64,000 bases of DNA from Isoetes taiwanensis (lineage: Eukaryota; Streptophyta; Lycopodiopsida; Isoetales; Isoetaceae), in contig JAJEKV010000005.1 of the NCBI GenBank assembly GCA_021234155.1, positions 18,524,089 through 18,588,088 of the forward strand, given 5' to 3'. The first letter of the stretch is position 1. Every line of letters starts with the position of its first letter. Shown here one piece after another: positions 53,400-64,000 of the stretch. Under the pieces are notes generated by a model. The model saw only the letters and a program-made list of their open reading frames with translations. It made no database searches and was not told the DNA's origin. The position numbers and the translations under genes were made by a program.

Positions 53400-53984
53400 A
53401 CAGCGTATTGTAGAAGATGACAGGCAAATTATGCCTTCGGCAATTGACACATAAAAATGGCAGAATCTTTCCCTGAAGAATCCCCTAGTATGTACTTCCA
53501 AATTTCCATCCGAAAATTTACAGCCCTGGATTGATAGGAGGAAACAGGGGTTTTCTTCCAAATTTCATGCTACTGTTTCCTCTGAGAGGTACCTCTTAAT
53601 GGCATTCATGCCGTGCCGCAGCAGCCGAATCGACCGATTCTAATTGGGCATCCCGTTATGCCATCCGATGGAAGGGGCAGCCAAAGACAGAGATGCGAGT
53701 ATGGCGAAGCCCAACTCCAAGCCAGGAACTTCTGACAAAAGAGTAATGCCCTGGAGGAAGCCTAAAGGCTGAAGGACAACCGATCTGCAAGAAGGATGGA
53801 TGACCGCTTTGGTGATTATCGATCTCAGAGTCTTTGCAGCTAGTTTACTTCAAGATGGTTTGCGGAAATCGCGCCTCGCTCCCAACATTGCCATAGCCAG
53901 AGCAGAGAGAATATTGGGTCACTGTATTCTTCTAGCCGCAATAAATGCATCATGAATGCATATCATAAATGCCACAATAATTGC
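53400..53984. other. Short unassigned stretch, no gene seen
   Basis: Moderately GC-rich with no recognised domain. It follows the inverted repeat and ends at the minisatellite. Confidence 0.3.
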
Positions 53985-54240
53985 ACAAGATTGTTTATTG
54001 TTTGCATGTACGTGTCACCACCACAAGGCCTCAAACAAAATAACATCGTCTTCATCAGGTTTCAAGATTGTTTATTGTTTGCATTTCAAGATTGTTTGCA
54101 TGCTACGTGTCACAACCATAATGCCTCAAACGAAATAACTTCAAACAATAATTCTAAGATTGTTTGCATCTTACGCGTCACAACCATAATGCCTCAAACA
54201 AAAATAACTTCAAATAAATACCTTCAAACAAAAATTGAAA
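53985..54240. repeat. Minisatellite, about 60-70 bp unit
   Basis: Three to four imperfect units built from AAGATTGTTTGCAT, CTACGTGTCAC-ACCA, AATGCCTCAAAC and AAATAACTTCAAA. The units start near 53985, 54062, 54088 and 54155. Confidence 0.7.
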
Positions 54241-54249
54241 CTGAATTAT

Positions 54250-55740
54250 ATATGAGTTGATAAGACGGTTTTGGGCTACTTTTTTAGTATTGGGTTAAAA
54301 AAGCCATTTTGTGTAGCCATACGCTTTTTAGAAACATAAATCCCCAACCATTCCTTAATTCAATTCAGGAATCATAAACCATTGAAGAAAAAGTAAGAGC
54401 CCCCCAACCATTCCATAGTTCCATGAGAAACCATATGCCATTTCAAAAGATTTAGAAATATAATAATACTAGTAACAGGTGTCGGCGTTGCCGGGCATAC
54501 TTACGATTCTATTGTAGGAATTTCCTATATGGATTTCTATGACTTTCACTTTGAGTCATATAAATATAAGAGCAGATAATAAAATGATATTGTCCAACCT
54601 TTCAAATGAGAGGAAGTGTGTGAACTTTGGGGTAGACTCATTGCTTTGTATTGTCTTATTGTGGCGTCGGACATGATTCTAAAAGAGGGGCATTAATATA
54701 TGTTCGGTATTGACTTGCTCTGGAATTCGACATATGCAATATAGAAATCGTACTTGTTTCAAATTTTTATAGGCTAGCTAATGCAAAGAAGCCAAGACCA
54801 AAGTTCGGCAAGTTGCAAAGGAAAGTAGAGCTATAGGTCCATCCCTCTCAGTTATTGGATGACTATATGGAGCAAATATAATGTATGATCACTACTGTTT
54901 GCAGGGCCCCTCCCTCTATTGGGGCCCCTCCCTTTGTTGCAAAATGGAGTCTCAATTACCTTATACCTATACATAATAATATAACCATAGTAACAACTAT
55001 GGTTATGTTGACATTTTGAAACATGCATGCTTGATGCATATTAAAGAAAGGTTAAATATCCCTTTTTTTTATATATTTTAAGCTTTATTTTTATGAATCT
55101 ACGACTTAACTTTAAAATTTTTAAATGCTGATTGTCGCACATATATGGTGCCAAAAATGTTTAGGTCTTTGTAATGTCATTTCTATGATTTTCCAATCTG
55201 TTGAAAGCATTTGAAATGTAAACCAATCTTTACATTTTCAAATGACCAAATCTGAAGCCTTTTCGCAAGAATAAGAGTTCACAAAAGTTTGACTATTTGT
55301 TTGAGTATCATTTTCAAATCATGGTGCATCAATGTCGAAACTAATGTATCACAAAAATAAGCACTGCAAAGATGGTTAGATGATCCATCATTCCACGAAC
55401 TTTCAGATAGAACTCCAAAGCTTCACACAAGAAGAAACAGAGCAAACGAATGCTTGAAGGTAAATAGGAAAAAAAAAAAAAAAGATTTACTAGCATTAAC
55501 CTCAATGAGTACACGTATCAACTGACATTATCTTTGACAGGATTCATCAAGCACGTCCTAAGGGAAAAGAATGTCGAGGACAACTATGACAACATAACAA
55601 AAAAACAAGGAATACAACACCTTGCAAGCATCTCAGAGGGCATCACCATCTACCGAGCTTCCATATTGCACATCAATTACGACTTGACCATAGATGAATG
55701 TCTATCTCTAAGCAAGCACTCGGGACAACAAACGATGACA
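54250..55740. other. Intergenic DNA, no gene seen
   Basis: AT-rich with an A-run at 55470-55483. The part from about 55500 to 55740 directly precedes a LINE-H-like 3' box and may be the body of a short 5'-truncated copy; its 128-codon frame (55534-55920) has no domain and ends in the translated (TATC) tract. Confidence 0.3.
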
Positions 55741-55888
<148 letters not shown>

Positions 55889-56146
55889 CAACCACAATTA
55901 CAAAACGAGCAAAGCAATGACCATCGAGAAGGTGACATATGCCTTTGATGACAAGTTTGCCTTAGAATTATTTGTACATATTGATTTCTTTCCAGACCTA
56001 CTATATGATGACAATTAATAGCCTTGCAAACTTCACTTCAATATTTTTCATATGCTAAAAATGGTTCAATATAATATAGTACAATTTTAAACTCAATCTC
56101 AAATCCTATTTTAATTACTATAAACACACCAAAACTAAAAGCAAAA

Positions 56147-56292
<146 letters not shown>

Positions 56293-56506
56293 TCTAAAAT
56301 GAGGCTCGCATGAAAACGACAAAAACCTCGGCTTCTCATTCATCTCAACAAATTTTCTACAATGGTGGATAGTGGATAGCCGCACACATGCGAACTACCC
56401 ACGAAAAAAAAAGAGGGAATGTCCAATTATACAACTTGGACCCCATGAAATACAATGCTAATAGATTTTGGTTTCTGCACCTGCCGAAAGCGTATCACCG
56501 GGATTA

Positions 56507-56530
56507 AAAAACCCCGCCCTTTCGGGTTTT
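56507..56530 (-). other. LINE-H-like AAAACCC/GGGTTTT hairpin
   Basis: Minus strand: CGAAAACCCGAAAGGGCGGG and GTTTT, with GAAA as a loop. The flanks TTTTTCCTCG before it and TAATCC after it match the copies at 2.2 kb and 61.95 kb, so a degraded LINE-H 3' region lies here. Confidence 0.55.
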
Positions 56531-56559
56531 CGAGGAAAAACCCTAGTGATAAGCCTTCG

Positions 56560-58340
56560 ACAAGGGGCTTGGACAAACGTAAGGCTAAGAATTCGCTCCC
56601 GAAACCCATGAATGGAGAAGTCGAAGCTGCTGCCACCTGCCAACCTGTACCCGCACATCACCAACACTAGAACAAATGTCACAAAATAAACCTCCCAAAG
56701 TGGAGGGGCTGATCACGCGTGCCACGTGACAACGAAACAAAAACCTCTTCAAATACACAAGGCCCCCAGAAAAAAATTGTTATTAGTTTTTTATGTTACT
56801 TTTTGTGTTATACTACTAGGATAAACTAATATTACTTTGTGGGTTAATATGTTGAATAACTAGATGGAGTTAAATAATGTGATTTGTATTTAAGATTTTT
56901 CAATGTGGTATATCCATATAATAAGTACCTATACTTTTCTATTACGATTTGATGGTATAGTTTATTACTATTGTTTTTTGTGGTGGTGAACTTTCGTGGT
57001 TTCTTGGCATAGTTTATTACTATTGTTCTTTATAGTGTTGAACTTTCCTGGTTTATTGCTACATGACATGTGGTCCAAATAATAGTATAGGTGGTAAACC
57101 ACTAGTGCCTAGTGGCGTGACGTTAAAATACTATCTATCTATCTATCTTTAACTTTAAAGAATGGGCAATTCATAGTGGTGTTCCAATCAACTCATTAAG
57201 ATGTTGTCACATGAACCATTGATGTTGCATAGAATAAGGGCTTAAATTTCTTATTAAAACAAATGACACTTTAATATCTCAAAATAGTGGTGGCTTTGTA
57301 TCTTCAAGATATTTTGTGATGGCGGTAAACCAATTATGTTTTGAATCATATTACTCTAATAAGAAAAATATGGCATCTTCCATTTGTAAGCCACCAGTGG
57401 TTGCATAGAAAAAAAGCTTGGAGTTCCATATTAATACAAATATCAGTCTATCTCTCAAGATAATTGTGGCTTTGCATCTTCAAAGTATTTTGTTCAGGAG
57501 GTAAGCCAATTGTATTTTGAATCAACAGTTGATATGAGCACACCAGTTTTTACTTGCAATATTGGAACAACTATTCACTCTTCTTAGACCATCAATATAG
57601 AAATTTTAAAATCTGGTGAAAAATTTCCCTAGTATTCTGGATATTCATTTTTGAGAGTGTCCAGACTTGTTGAAAATAAGATCCACAAATGAAAGGTTTG
57701 AATGAAGTAATCTGCCTTAAAGTCCACAACGGAACAATTGATTATTGACAATCGAGAAGAATGTCTGGTTTTGCTTGTCATGCATGTTAGTTTTCTATAC
57801 TAAAAGTTATTGTAAAAGACATGTAATGTGATCACTTGTATTAAATCCCATTCTAAGCTGTGACAGAAGTAAGGAGAACTACAACAATCTCTCTTTGCTT
57901 CATTAATTATGCAATGCATATGCATAGGCAGAATAGCAATTCATTGAATTTGCACTTCAATGAGGTCATGCACCTAATATTGCATGACAGAAGTGTTGAA
58001 TTGGCAACCAAAAAGCCAATGAGCAAGGCAAGGGAATATACCCAAGGTGATACAAAGGATGGGTTTATTGGAATGCCGAGGCTGCATCGACATTTCCATG
58101 ACTTTTTCAGTCATACTGCCTTGATAACTTAGTTTTGGATCATCATCCATAGTTCCTTTTAGTTTTGCCTGTGTTACAATGCCATGTGAGTCGCACATGC
58201 TTTCGTCTAAATGTAAAGTTGTTGAAGGATGAGGGTTTTCATTATGCTTGTCATGGCATTTAGTCAGCTGCCTTTTGTCGATGTCGAGATATGGCAGGAG
58301 TTATAGATGCAATTGCAGCAGTGAAATAGTCTATTAAGGA
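56560..58340. other. Intergenic DNA with one more LINE-like terminus
   Basis: CCACTAG-TGC-CTAGTGG, a perfect seven-base stem (57099-57115), is followed by CGTGACGTTAAAATAC and three TATC units (57116-57148), the same layout as LINE-H ends. Two phrases repeat at about 57225-57340 and 57395-57515 (TTGCATAGAA, TCTCAA-ATA-TGGTGGCTTTG, TATCTTCAA, GTAAACCAAT), an old tandem duplication of about 180 bp. The 90-codon frame at 57860-58132 has no recognised domain. Confidence 0.4.
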
Positions 58341-59040
58341 GTAAGTTCGACTATCTGTGATTGCAAGTTGTGCTGCATTAATTATCTTGTATCGTAATCT
58401 CCTTCTCTCTTGGCAAAGGCTCTTATTTGCAATCCAGGAAAGAGACATCTTAGCACAAATTAAAGCCTTGGAAGAAAACCAAATCCAACATGCCAAGATT
58501 AAGGCTGGTTGCAGTGGTTTCGTGAGGGTGATAAAATATTTTTTCTTTCTAACAGCCAAGCGACGTCGCATAACCTCTACCATATCCTCGTTGGAATTGT
58601 CAAATGGTTCACTATAGTCAAAGGCAGCATCTTCTAGTCCTTTCCAAAACTTTCTTTGCTGAAAGCGATTTACCCTTCTAGACAGAAATGAGAGAAGCTA
58701 TTTTGACAAATATCTCCCCTATGAGCAGCGCCATCAATAGAGGCAGACATCACTGCAGGTGATTTGATGGCTTGAGTTCTTTCAAAATTATTGGCAGTGG
58801 TTGGAATCAGACATGTTCGATGCATTTTGTGACTTCCCTTGGTCTAGTGCCCTTGATAGAATTCTTAATACATGTATTATCTCATTGATTCCTAACACCA
58901 AGGAGCCACGAACAGTTTTAGATTGGTGCCCAATCACACTATTATCATATGTTTATAAACTTTTTGCCAAATCTTTTGTAGAGCGAATGAAATTCATTCT
59001 TGCCGAGTGTTTGCTTTAGGACCAAGACACATTGAATTGG
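58341..59040 (+). mobile_element. L1-clade LINE fragment (linker and start of RT)
   Basis: IQERDILAQIKALEENQIQH, then WFREGDK with FF, then AKRRRITSTISSLE match the linker region before the RT of plant L1 elements (family: W---GDKNTKFFH, then a basic block). At 58861-59019 NTCIISLIPNTKEPRTVLDW, CPITLLSYVYKLFAKSFVER and MKFILAE are the RT start blocks (LIPK, WRPI-LL-YK--AK--A-RL). Frame changes separate the pieces. The fragment ends near 59040, where LINE-H sequence begins in the same direction. Confidence 0.75.
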
Positions 59041-59079
59041 TTTTGAAACTACCCAAATTCTATTCCTTATGTCTTACTC

Positions 59080-61720
59080 ACGACGACGATGTCCTGCCTT
59101 CATGCCAAGTAGCCTGGTCACGCTGGTCGGATGACAAAACGTGTCACTCGCTTTGGCGAGGCTGTTCCCTGCTATGTGGCATTTTTGACTTGATAATTTG
59201 CAATGGCCTTTCACAGTGGCCCGATTCTCGCAAGTGCACATGCAGACAGGACAATCAGGGGGGAGGGTCTAGTGTGGTGGACTATGTGCTTGTAGTTGCG
59301 CCAAAGATATGCATCTCATCGGGCCGTTTAGGGTGGGCACTGACAAGTCGGGATGAGGAGGTCGACTTCGGATCACCTCCCACTTTATTTGGACCTGGTT
59401 TGGCGAGCGCCGTAACCCCCACTATGCCAGCCCCCCGCCCTCGGTTGAGACTTCGATTATGAGCGGAGAGAGGACTACTGTAGAGATGCTCATGGACGCC
59501 CTCCCGGTAATTGCAGACCTCCACAGAAGAGCAGCAGACCGGTGCACCAGCCGACTTCGCTATTACGGATGGCCGGGTGCTTTTGGCAGACGTCGCGCTG
59601 CCGCCGGGGTCAGCAACATTCCCTCAGAACCCGATGGTTTGATGCGGATGTAAAGAACGCATAGCCAGCGGCCACATTCTCGATCAGTAAAAATTGCCAG
59701 GCCACCACACGCATGCGCCCATCGGAAGGACACAAAGGCGCGGTACCTTGCCAAGCATCGGGGAGATGTTCGCCCGCTGGACACTCATCCTCGAACCTTT
59801 TGGCGCAGAGTGCCCGAAGGCCAGCCCGACCCACGGGGACATCACACCCGCAAAGGGAACGATTTTGCAAAGCAGCTCTATGACCCGGCCAGGGGCAGCG
59901 CACGCCCATACCCCCACGGGATGGCCCCCATTGGTTCTCGTGGACGAGGATGTTGAGGAGGGCCCGCAACGGCTAGCTAATGGGAAGGCGGTGACCTCGA
60001 TGGTATGCAGCCGAAGTTACTCAAGTGGCAGCCGCTTGTGCCGGTCCTCACTACCCTGTTCAACAGAGCATTGCAGGAGGGTTTCCCCCGACAATGGACC
60101 ACAAGCAGGGTTGTTCCCATTCACAAGGCGGGCGACCCACACTGTCCGGCCAATTACCGGACGATCATGGTCAGTTCAGTATTTGCCAAACTGTTGGCTG
60201 GCATTCTCGAAAGCAGCGGCTGATTGACCGGGCAGAGGCGTGCGGGATGTCGCGAGCAGCCCTCACACAGCGGCTTTTCGACCCGCCACTCAACGATTGA
60301 CCATATCTTTACGCTGCGGGCACTGATTGAAGACAGCCGGAATCATCGGCTGGACTTGTATTGCTGCTTTGTGGACTTCGCAAAGGCTTTTGATACGGTC
60401 CCAGGAAAAGCCAGGCTAGACTGGCGTCAATGGGGCTCCCGCTGCCGTCGCGAGAATGCCATATACAGGTTGTATGAGAGTTGTTTTGGCAGGATGTAGC
60501 CGACGGGCCAAGCATTCACCAGTAGTATCGGTGGGGTCCGGGGGGTTGCCCCTCTCGCCAACACTTTTGGCCTCTACATTGATCAGTTAGAGCCCTGGCT
60601 TACTGAGCATGGGGGGGATGGCATACAGCTTTTGCACCAGGTCATCCGCCAGCTCATCTATGCGGACGATGTTGGCCTGCTGGCCCCACACCCCGAAGCT
60701 ATGCGCGATCTCACCGGATGCCCTAGACACATTTTGTCGCTCTGAGATGGCGTCAATCCGCCAAGACCGTGGTGGTTCTCATATCCTCTTCCGTCACCCC
60801 ATGCCTCCCGCACTCACATATCGGGGACAGCCTCGTGGACGCCACGCCCACCTACAAGTACCTAGGGGTGGAGTTCCCCTCCCTCGCTCTGGAGGGGCGT
60901 CTATCCGCTTATGGTGTGGTGGCCAGTGGAAAGCTTTTATGCCATGCAGAACAAATGACCCTGGCAGAGCTATATGATTGGGGCCATCGATCACATCACA
61001 TTCGCACCGGGTCGAGCGTCGCCCTTCCTCAGACGGGTCGAGGTTTGGGGCGATCGTCTCTTTGGCGACTGGAATGACTTGGAGCAGGTCGCGAAGGCAT
61101 TTTTGGCACGGGCACTTGGGTGAAACCTTCAGTCCCCTATCGATTCTCGGGCTGCAGGAAACTGGATTCTTGCCGCCGGTAGGCAGCCCTTGATAGACAC
61201 ATCGTCTATTTTTCGTAAAGTGGTTACTATGGGTGATGCTCGGCTCCCCGACCGGGCTTGCTAACCGCGGGCCATGAGTCCAAGAAATGCTTAGGGCTTT
61301 GTTGGAGGGGTAAGAGAGACTGGTTCGCCGGATGGAACGCAAGAGGAGCACGAATGCGATACCAAAATGCAATGGCCGATCGTGGGGACTGCAAGGAGTA
61401 CCTAGATGCTTGTTTCCTTGGCAAGCTCGGGACCCCATTGCTCTAGAGCGGTCAAAATGGCCCATTACAAGGAGCACATCAACCCCGTGTTAGCCGGGGC
61501 CCAGCTCTACCGTTCCCGGCTGCCTGCCCGAAAAGCGCCAGACTCATTGCCTCCATTCGCACGGTGCCCACCATCTTCGTGATCGAGGCGGGCAGGTGGA
61601 TTGGGGAGCCCCGCCGGGATTGTGCTCTGTCGGTCTTTGCCAAACGGGTGCCATTGAGGATGAGTCTCACACTTTCCAGAGTTGCCCGGCGTTCAGTCGA
61701 TCCGCCGACACGCTCCCCTT
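59080..61720 (+). pseudogene. LINE-H endonuclease-RT protein, broken
   Basis: Endonuclease end: FDLIICNGLSQWPDSRKCTC, then GGGSSVVDYVLV (59263-59296) and DHLPLYLDLVW in another frame; SVVDYVL and DHLP are the last blocks of APE-type LINE endonucleases. RT: GKAV with DGMQPKLLKW, TTSRVVPIHKAGDPHCPANY, RTIMVSSVFAKLLAGILES (60005-60223), STIDHIFTLRALIED with LYCCFVDFAKAFDTVP (motif A, 60290-60405), GGVRGVAPLANTFGLYIDQL (motif B, altered from RQG-PLSP-LF), RQLIYADDVGLLAP (motif C, about 60648-60690), TYKYLGVEFPS (60848-60880). C-terminus: CALCRSLPNG and EDESHTFQSCPAFS (61620-61700), a zinc-binding end. At least six frame changes. Clade (RTE-like or L1-like) is not settled; the non-poly-A tail favours RTE-like. 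Confidence 0.75.
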
Positions 61721-61954
61721 AGTACGGCCGGACGCGTGCCTTTGCATTTGCCGATGAACACACCACAAGATGCGTGCCACGGGTCATACATCCGGGAGGT
61801 AATCGGACCTGCGAGTCACCTTTGCCCCCCGCCGTTGTCCACGACTAGGCACTAGGGGGTGGTGCATGATCAGATATATTGGGATGTTTCTCGCATTTTA
61901 TATGATTAGCACAGCTTTTGTCGGCAGGGTGATTGTCGCCACGGTTTTTCCTCG

Positions 61955-62070
61955 AAAACCGCGCCGGGCGGGGTTTTAATCCGGCAAGAATCCGCTTGCT
62001 GCGTTTTTGTATTGGGTCCCATAGACCGATTGGTCTCCGTGGACGATAAAAGTACCTTCCTTCCTTCCTT
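61955..62070 (+). other. LINE-H 3' terminus: two stem-loops, box and tail
   Basis: AAAACCGCGCCGGGCGGGG and TTTT form the first hairpin; GACC-GATT-GGTC the second; then TCCGTGGACGATAAAAG and four TTCC units. It is the clearest example of the terminus shared with 2131-2213, 9037-9090 and 46010-46140. Confidence 0.6.
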
Positions 62071-62603
62071 CCTTATAGCTCCGCCCCAAAGATGAAGTCT
62101 GACTTCTACATCTATATGAAAACAACTTCTACTCCATTTTCAGCTCAAACTGCCAGTGCAAATAGTAGGTAAGCGGTGAATGGGGCTTTAAACTTCTCTT
62201 TGCTCCACATCTAATCTCAGCCCTCAAATCGTTACTTTCCCCTCATCTGCACCTCTCCTTTGGAGTATATGGGGCATATTCCACTCTTCCACGGAGAATT
62301 TTATTTGGAGGGTTTTTTTGAAGATGGCTTGGAGGGTTCCATGGGAGAATATTCCTTAGAATATTTTGTTGTAGCATGTTGCACTGGTCGCCATTTTTTT
62401 TTTCATGTAGCAAAATTCACTATAAGACCTTGTAACATAAAACAAATTTGCGTTCATCTAGTGAACATGTGTGGTGTGAAGGTTATAACATATACCATAA
62501 TGAAATCAATTTGAGTCAACATATAGCGAAATCACTAATAACTACACTAATAACTATTAGAATTTGATATGAAAATCTTCCTACCAAAAACTGTTGTTCT
62601 TCC
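62071..62603. other. Spacer, no gene seen
   Basis: AT-rich; the 84-codon frame at 62260-62514 has no recognised domain. A T-run at 62395-62404. Confidence 0.3.
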
Positions 62604-63993
62604 TCAGGCGAGGACCCTTTGAAGAACATCCTCTGTCAATACAGGTTGAATGATGTCCAAGAAAAATCTGGGGTCTTGGTTTAGGACTTTCGCAAATACG
62701 TACATCAGATGTTTGCATGGAATGTATATCCTTTTCAGTTCTCTACCCATGAAATCCGGGCATGTGCAGGTGGGATGCTTGCATAACCTCACCGTATAAA
62801 TTTCATCCCTATGGTCGATATTGAGCATTATAGACTCAATATCACACTCCAGTTATAAAGCTTGATTAAGCTTCGTTTCAGCTTCCACAAGCTTCCCTCG
62901 TATGTTCATGTGCTTCCTAAAACGTTCCATGAAGTGGACAGAGCTGTTAAAAGTAGAAGAATTCATACTAGTCACATCGGACATTGAGTTCTGTGGGTTA
63001 ATCCCTCTAATGGAATAGTTCCCTCTCTCCAATATTTCCAAATCCGCACTAGTTATATTTACTCCTTTTGCCACAGGCCAATCTGTTGGACGAGTAGATG
63101 TGGCTATGATGCCTGCAGCTGGATGGTATGCTGCACATTTTGAGGACAAAACCAAAACCTTTGTGTGCCTCTCTCTCATTTACTTTCCTTTTTCCAGTGA
63201 AACATGGTGTAATAGTAGACTCTATACGAACTTTATTAATTTCAGCATTGCATCTTCGACCATTGGACTTAATTCTACCTTGACATCTTATTTTACTAAC
63301 AAGCTCCGTTCTTCTAATAGCCCATTCCCTTGGCAGCAAATCATGCTCCTGTACAAGGTATGTAGCATCATCAAAGATTATATTCCATTTTGCTGAAGCA
63401 TCTACCCTGACTCTAGACTGAGTATGGGCCCTCTTGTCTGGACGATGACTACCAGAACCCACATCCTTGCTATATTTCGTGCTATCTTTGGTCCTTTTTA
63501 GCACAGTCTGATTGTTTCCTCCTAAACCTCCATGGATGGGCCCTATGCCACTATGTAAAACTGCCAAGTTGACTGCGCTAACACAAGCAGATGGAGTAAC
63601 GTTACTAGTCATTGGAGTGCCCATTCTGCGCATTAAGATATCCCTCCCTGGACCTATTCCAACAAAATTATGTTCCCTATGTGCTTTGCACTTTGCACTT
63701 TGCAGCAAAGCTTCTGTCAAATTGTACAAGCATGCATCGTACAAGGATAATTTATTCATATACCCTCTTGATGCCAGCCAACTAGCATGCACAAATTCTG
63801 ATAGATTAGTGTTAGGGATTTGAGCTGCAGTTGCTAGATTCACTCCACCTCCATAAAGTTGCCCCATCTGCTCATTCTTTGATGCTACCATGCCAATCAT
63901 GAGCCTAAGGAACTTATGTCTAAATGGCTAGTTTTTCCAGGCCACCAATTGACAATATTTTGAAAAGCAACTTTAGCGTCTTCTGCAGTGGGT
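62604..63993 (-). pseudogene. SWIM zinc-finger transposase-like protein, C-terminal part
   Basis: Read from 63900 down: NTNLSEFVHASWLASRGYMN and LSLYDACLYNLTEALLQSAK (about residues 32-72 of a 283-codon frame 63900-63049), a block I associate with large SWIM-containing transposases of seed-free plants; then a basic low-complexity region (KRTKDSTKYSKDVGSGSHRP). The frame shifts to 63179-62853 (GNYSIRGINPQNSMSD, SVHFMERFRKHMNIRGKLVE). The last piece, 62828-62604, has CTCPDF and then YIPCKHLMYVF, a SWIM finger (C-C-n-C-H). The catalytic domain would lie beyond the window. Mutator-like or related superfamily; I cannot choose. The shift between pieces suggests a broken copy, or introns. Confidence 0.5.
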
Positions 63994-64000
63994 GCTGATC

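Larger units (their letters stand above)
59050..62070 (+). mobile_element. LINE-H copy 2, 5'-truncated
   Basis: Begins inside an endonuclease domain and ends at a clear 3' terminus: hairpin 61955-61977, GACC-GATT-GGTC (62024-62035), TCCGTGGACGATAAAAG and a TTCC tail (62055-62070). GC-richer than its surroundings. Same family as the minus-strand copy at 2.1-4.4 kb. Confidence 0.8.

Noticed and set aside
52887-53561. 224-codon minus-strand frame
   Set aside because: It is read across the inverted repeat and GC-rich loop, which opens frames by composition; no protein family fits.

Overview
This is nuclear DNA of a land plant, most likely a fern or another seed-free plant with a repeat-rich genome. 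The clues are a plant group III calcium-dependent protein kinase, Ty1/copia elements primed by the plant initiator-Met tRNA site TGGTATCAGAGC, plant-type LINEs, a plant Helitron, broken pieces of plant genes (DREB/ERF factor, receptor kinases, CBS-domain protein), and AT-rich intergenic DNA with long simple repeats. The species cannot be fixed from the sequence. Only one ordinary gene looks intact; nearly everything else is mobile DNA or its debris.

Layout. 1-4.5 kb: 3' end of a LINE with a poly-A tail, a broken DREB/ERF gene, and a minus-strand LINE of a family I call LINE-H. 5.3-7.6 kb: an intact, coding-intronless CPK gene (minus). 9-11.6 kb: small tandem duplications. 11.9-16.9 kb: a broken autonomous Helitron (Rep HUH plus PIF1-like helicase). 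17-25 kb: gene-poor DNA with two larger duplications and a kinase fragment. 25.9-28.6 kb: 5' two thirds of a copia element, abutting a minus-strand L1 fragment (28.6-30.0 kb). 30.4-39.1 kb: an 8.7-kb element of two 2.34-kb near-identical direct repeats around two unknown genes and a divergent reverse transcriptase with YMDD. 39.6-46.1 kb: a LINE ORF1 element split by a complete, decayed copia element with both LTRs. 49.3 kb: one exon of a CBS-domain gene. 50.0-51.2 kb: a GC palindrome, a tandem run of tRNA-like units, and a G-run tract. 52.7 kb: the 5' piece of an LRR receptor kinase. 53-57 kb: an inverted repeat, minisatellites and two long (TATC)n/(GATA)n tracts. 58.3-62.1 kb: an L1 piece followed by a second LINE-H copy. 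62.6-64 kb: C-terminal part of a SWIM zinc-finger transposase-like protein, running off the window.

Two items deserve most attention. First, the 30.4-39.1 kb element: its polymerase resembles Penelope-like RTs and a widespread unplaced RT group rather than copia or gypsy, yet it sits in an LTR-like frame with a purine tract beside the 3' repeat, no visible integrase, RNase H or GIY-YIG endonuclease, and a lysine-rich ORF inside the repeats. Second, the LINE-H 3' end: several copies end in a small stem-loop whose stem changes on both sides (GACC/GGTC, GGCC/GGCC, AACC/GGTT), then a GTGGACG-TAAAA box, then a simple-repeat tail whose unit differs per copy. This would explain most microsatellites in the window and suggests an RNA structure read by the element's reverse transcriptase.
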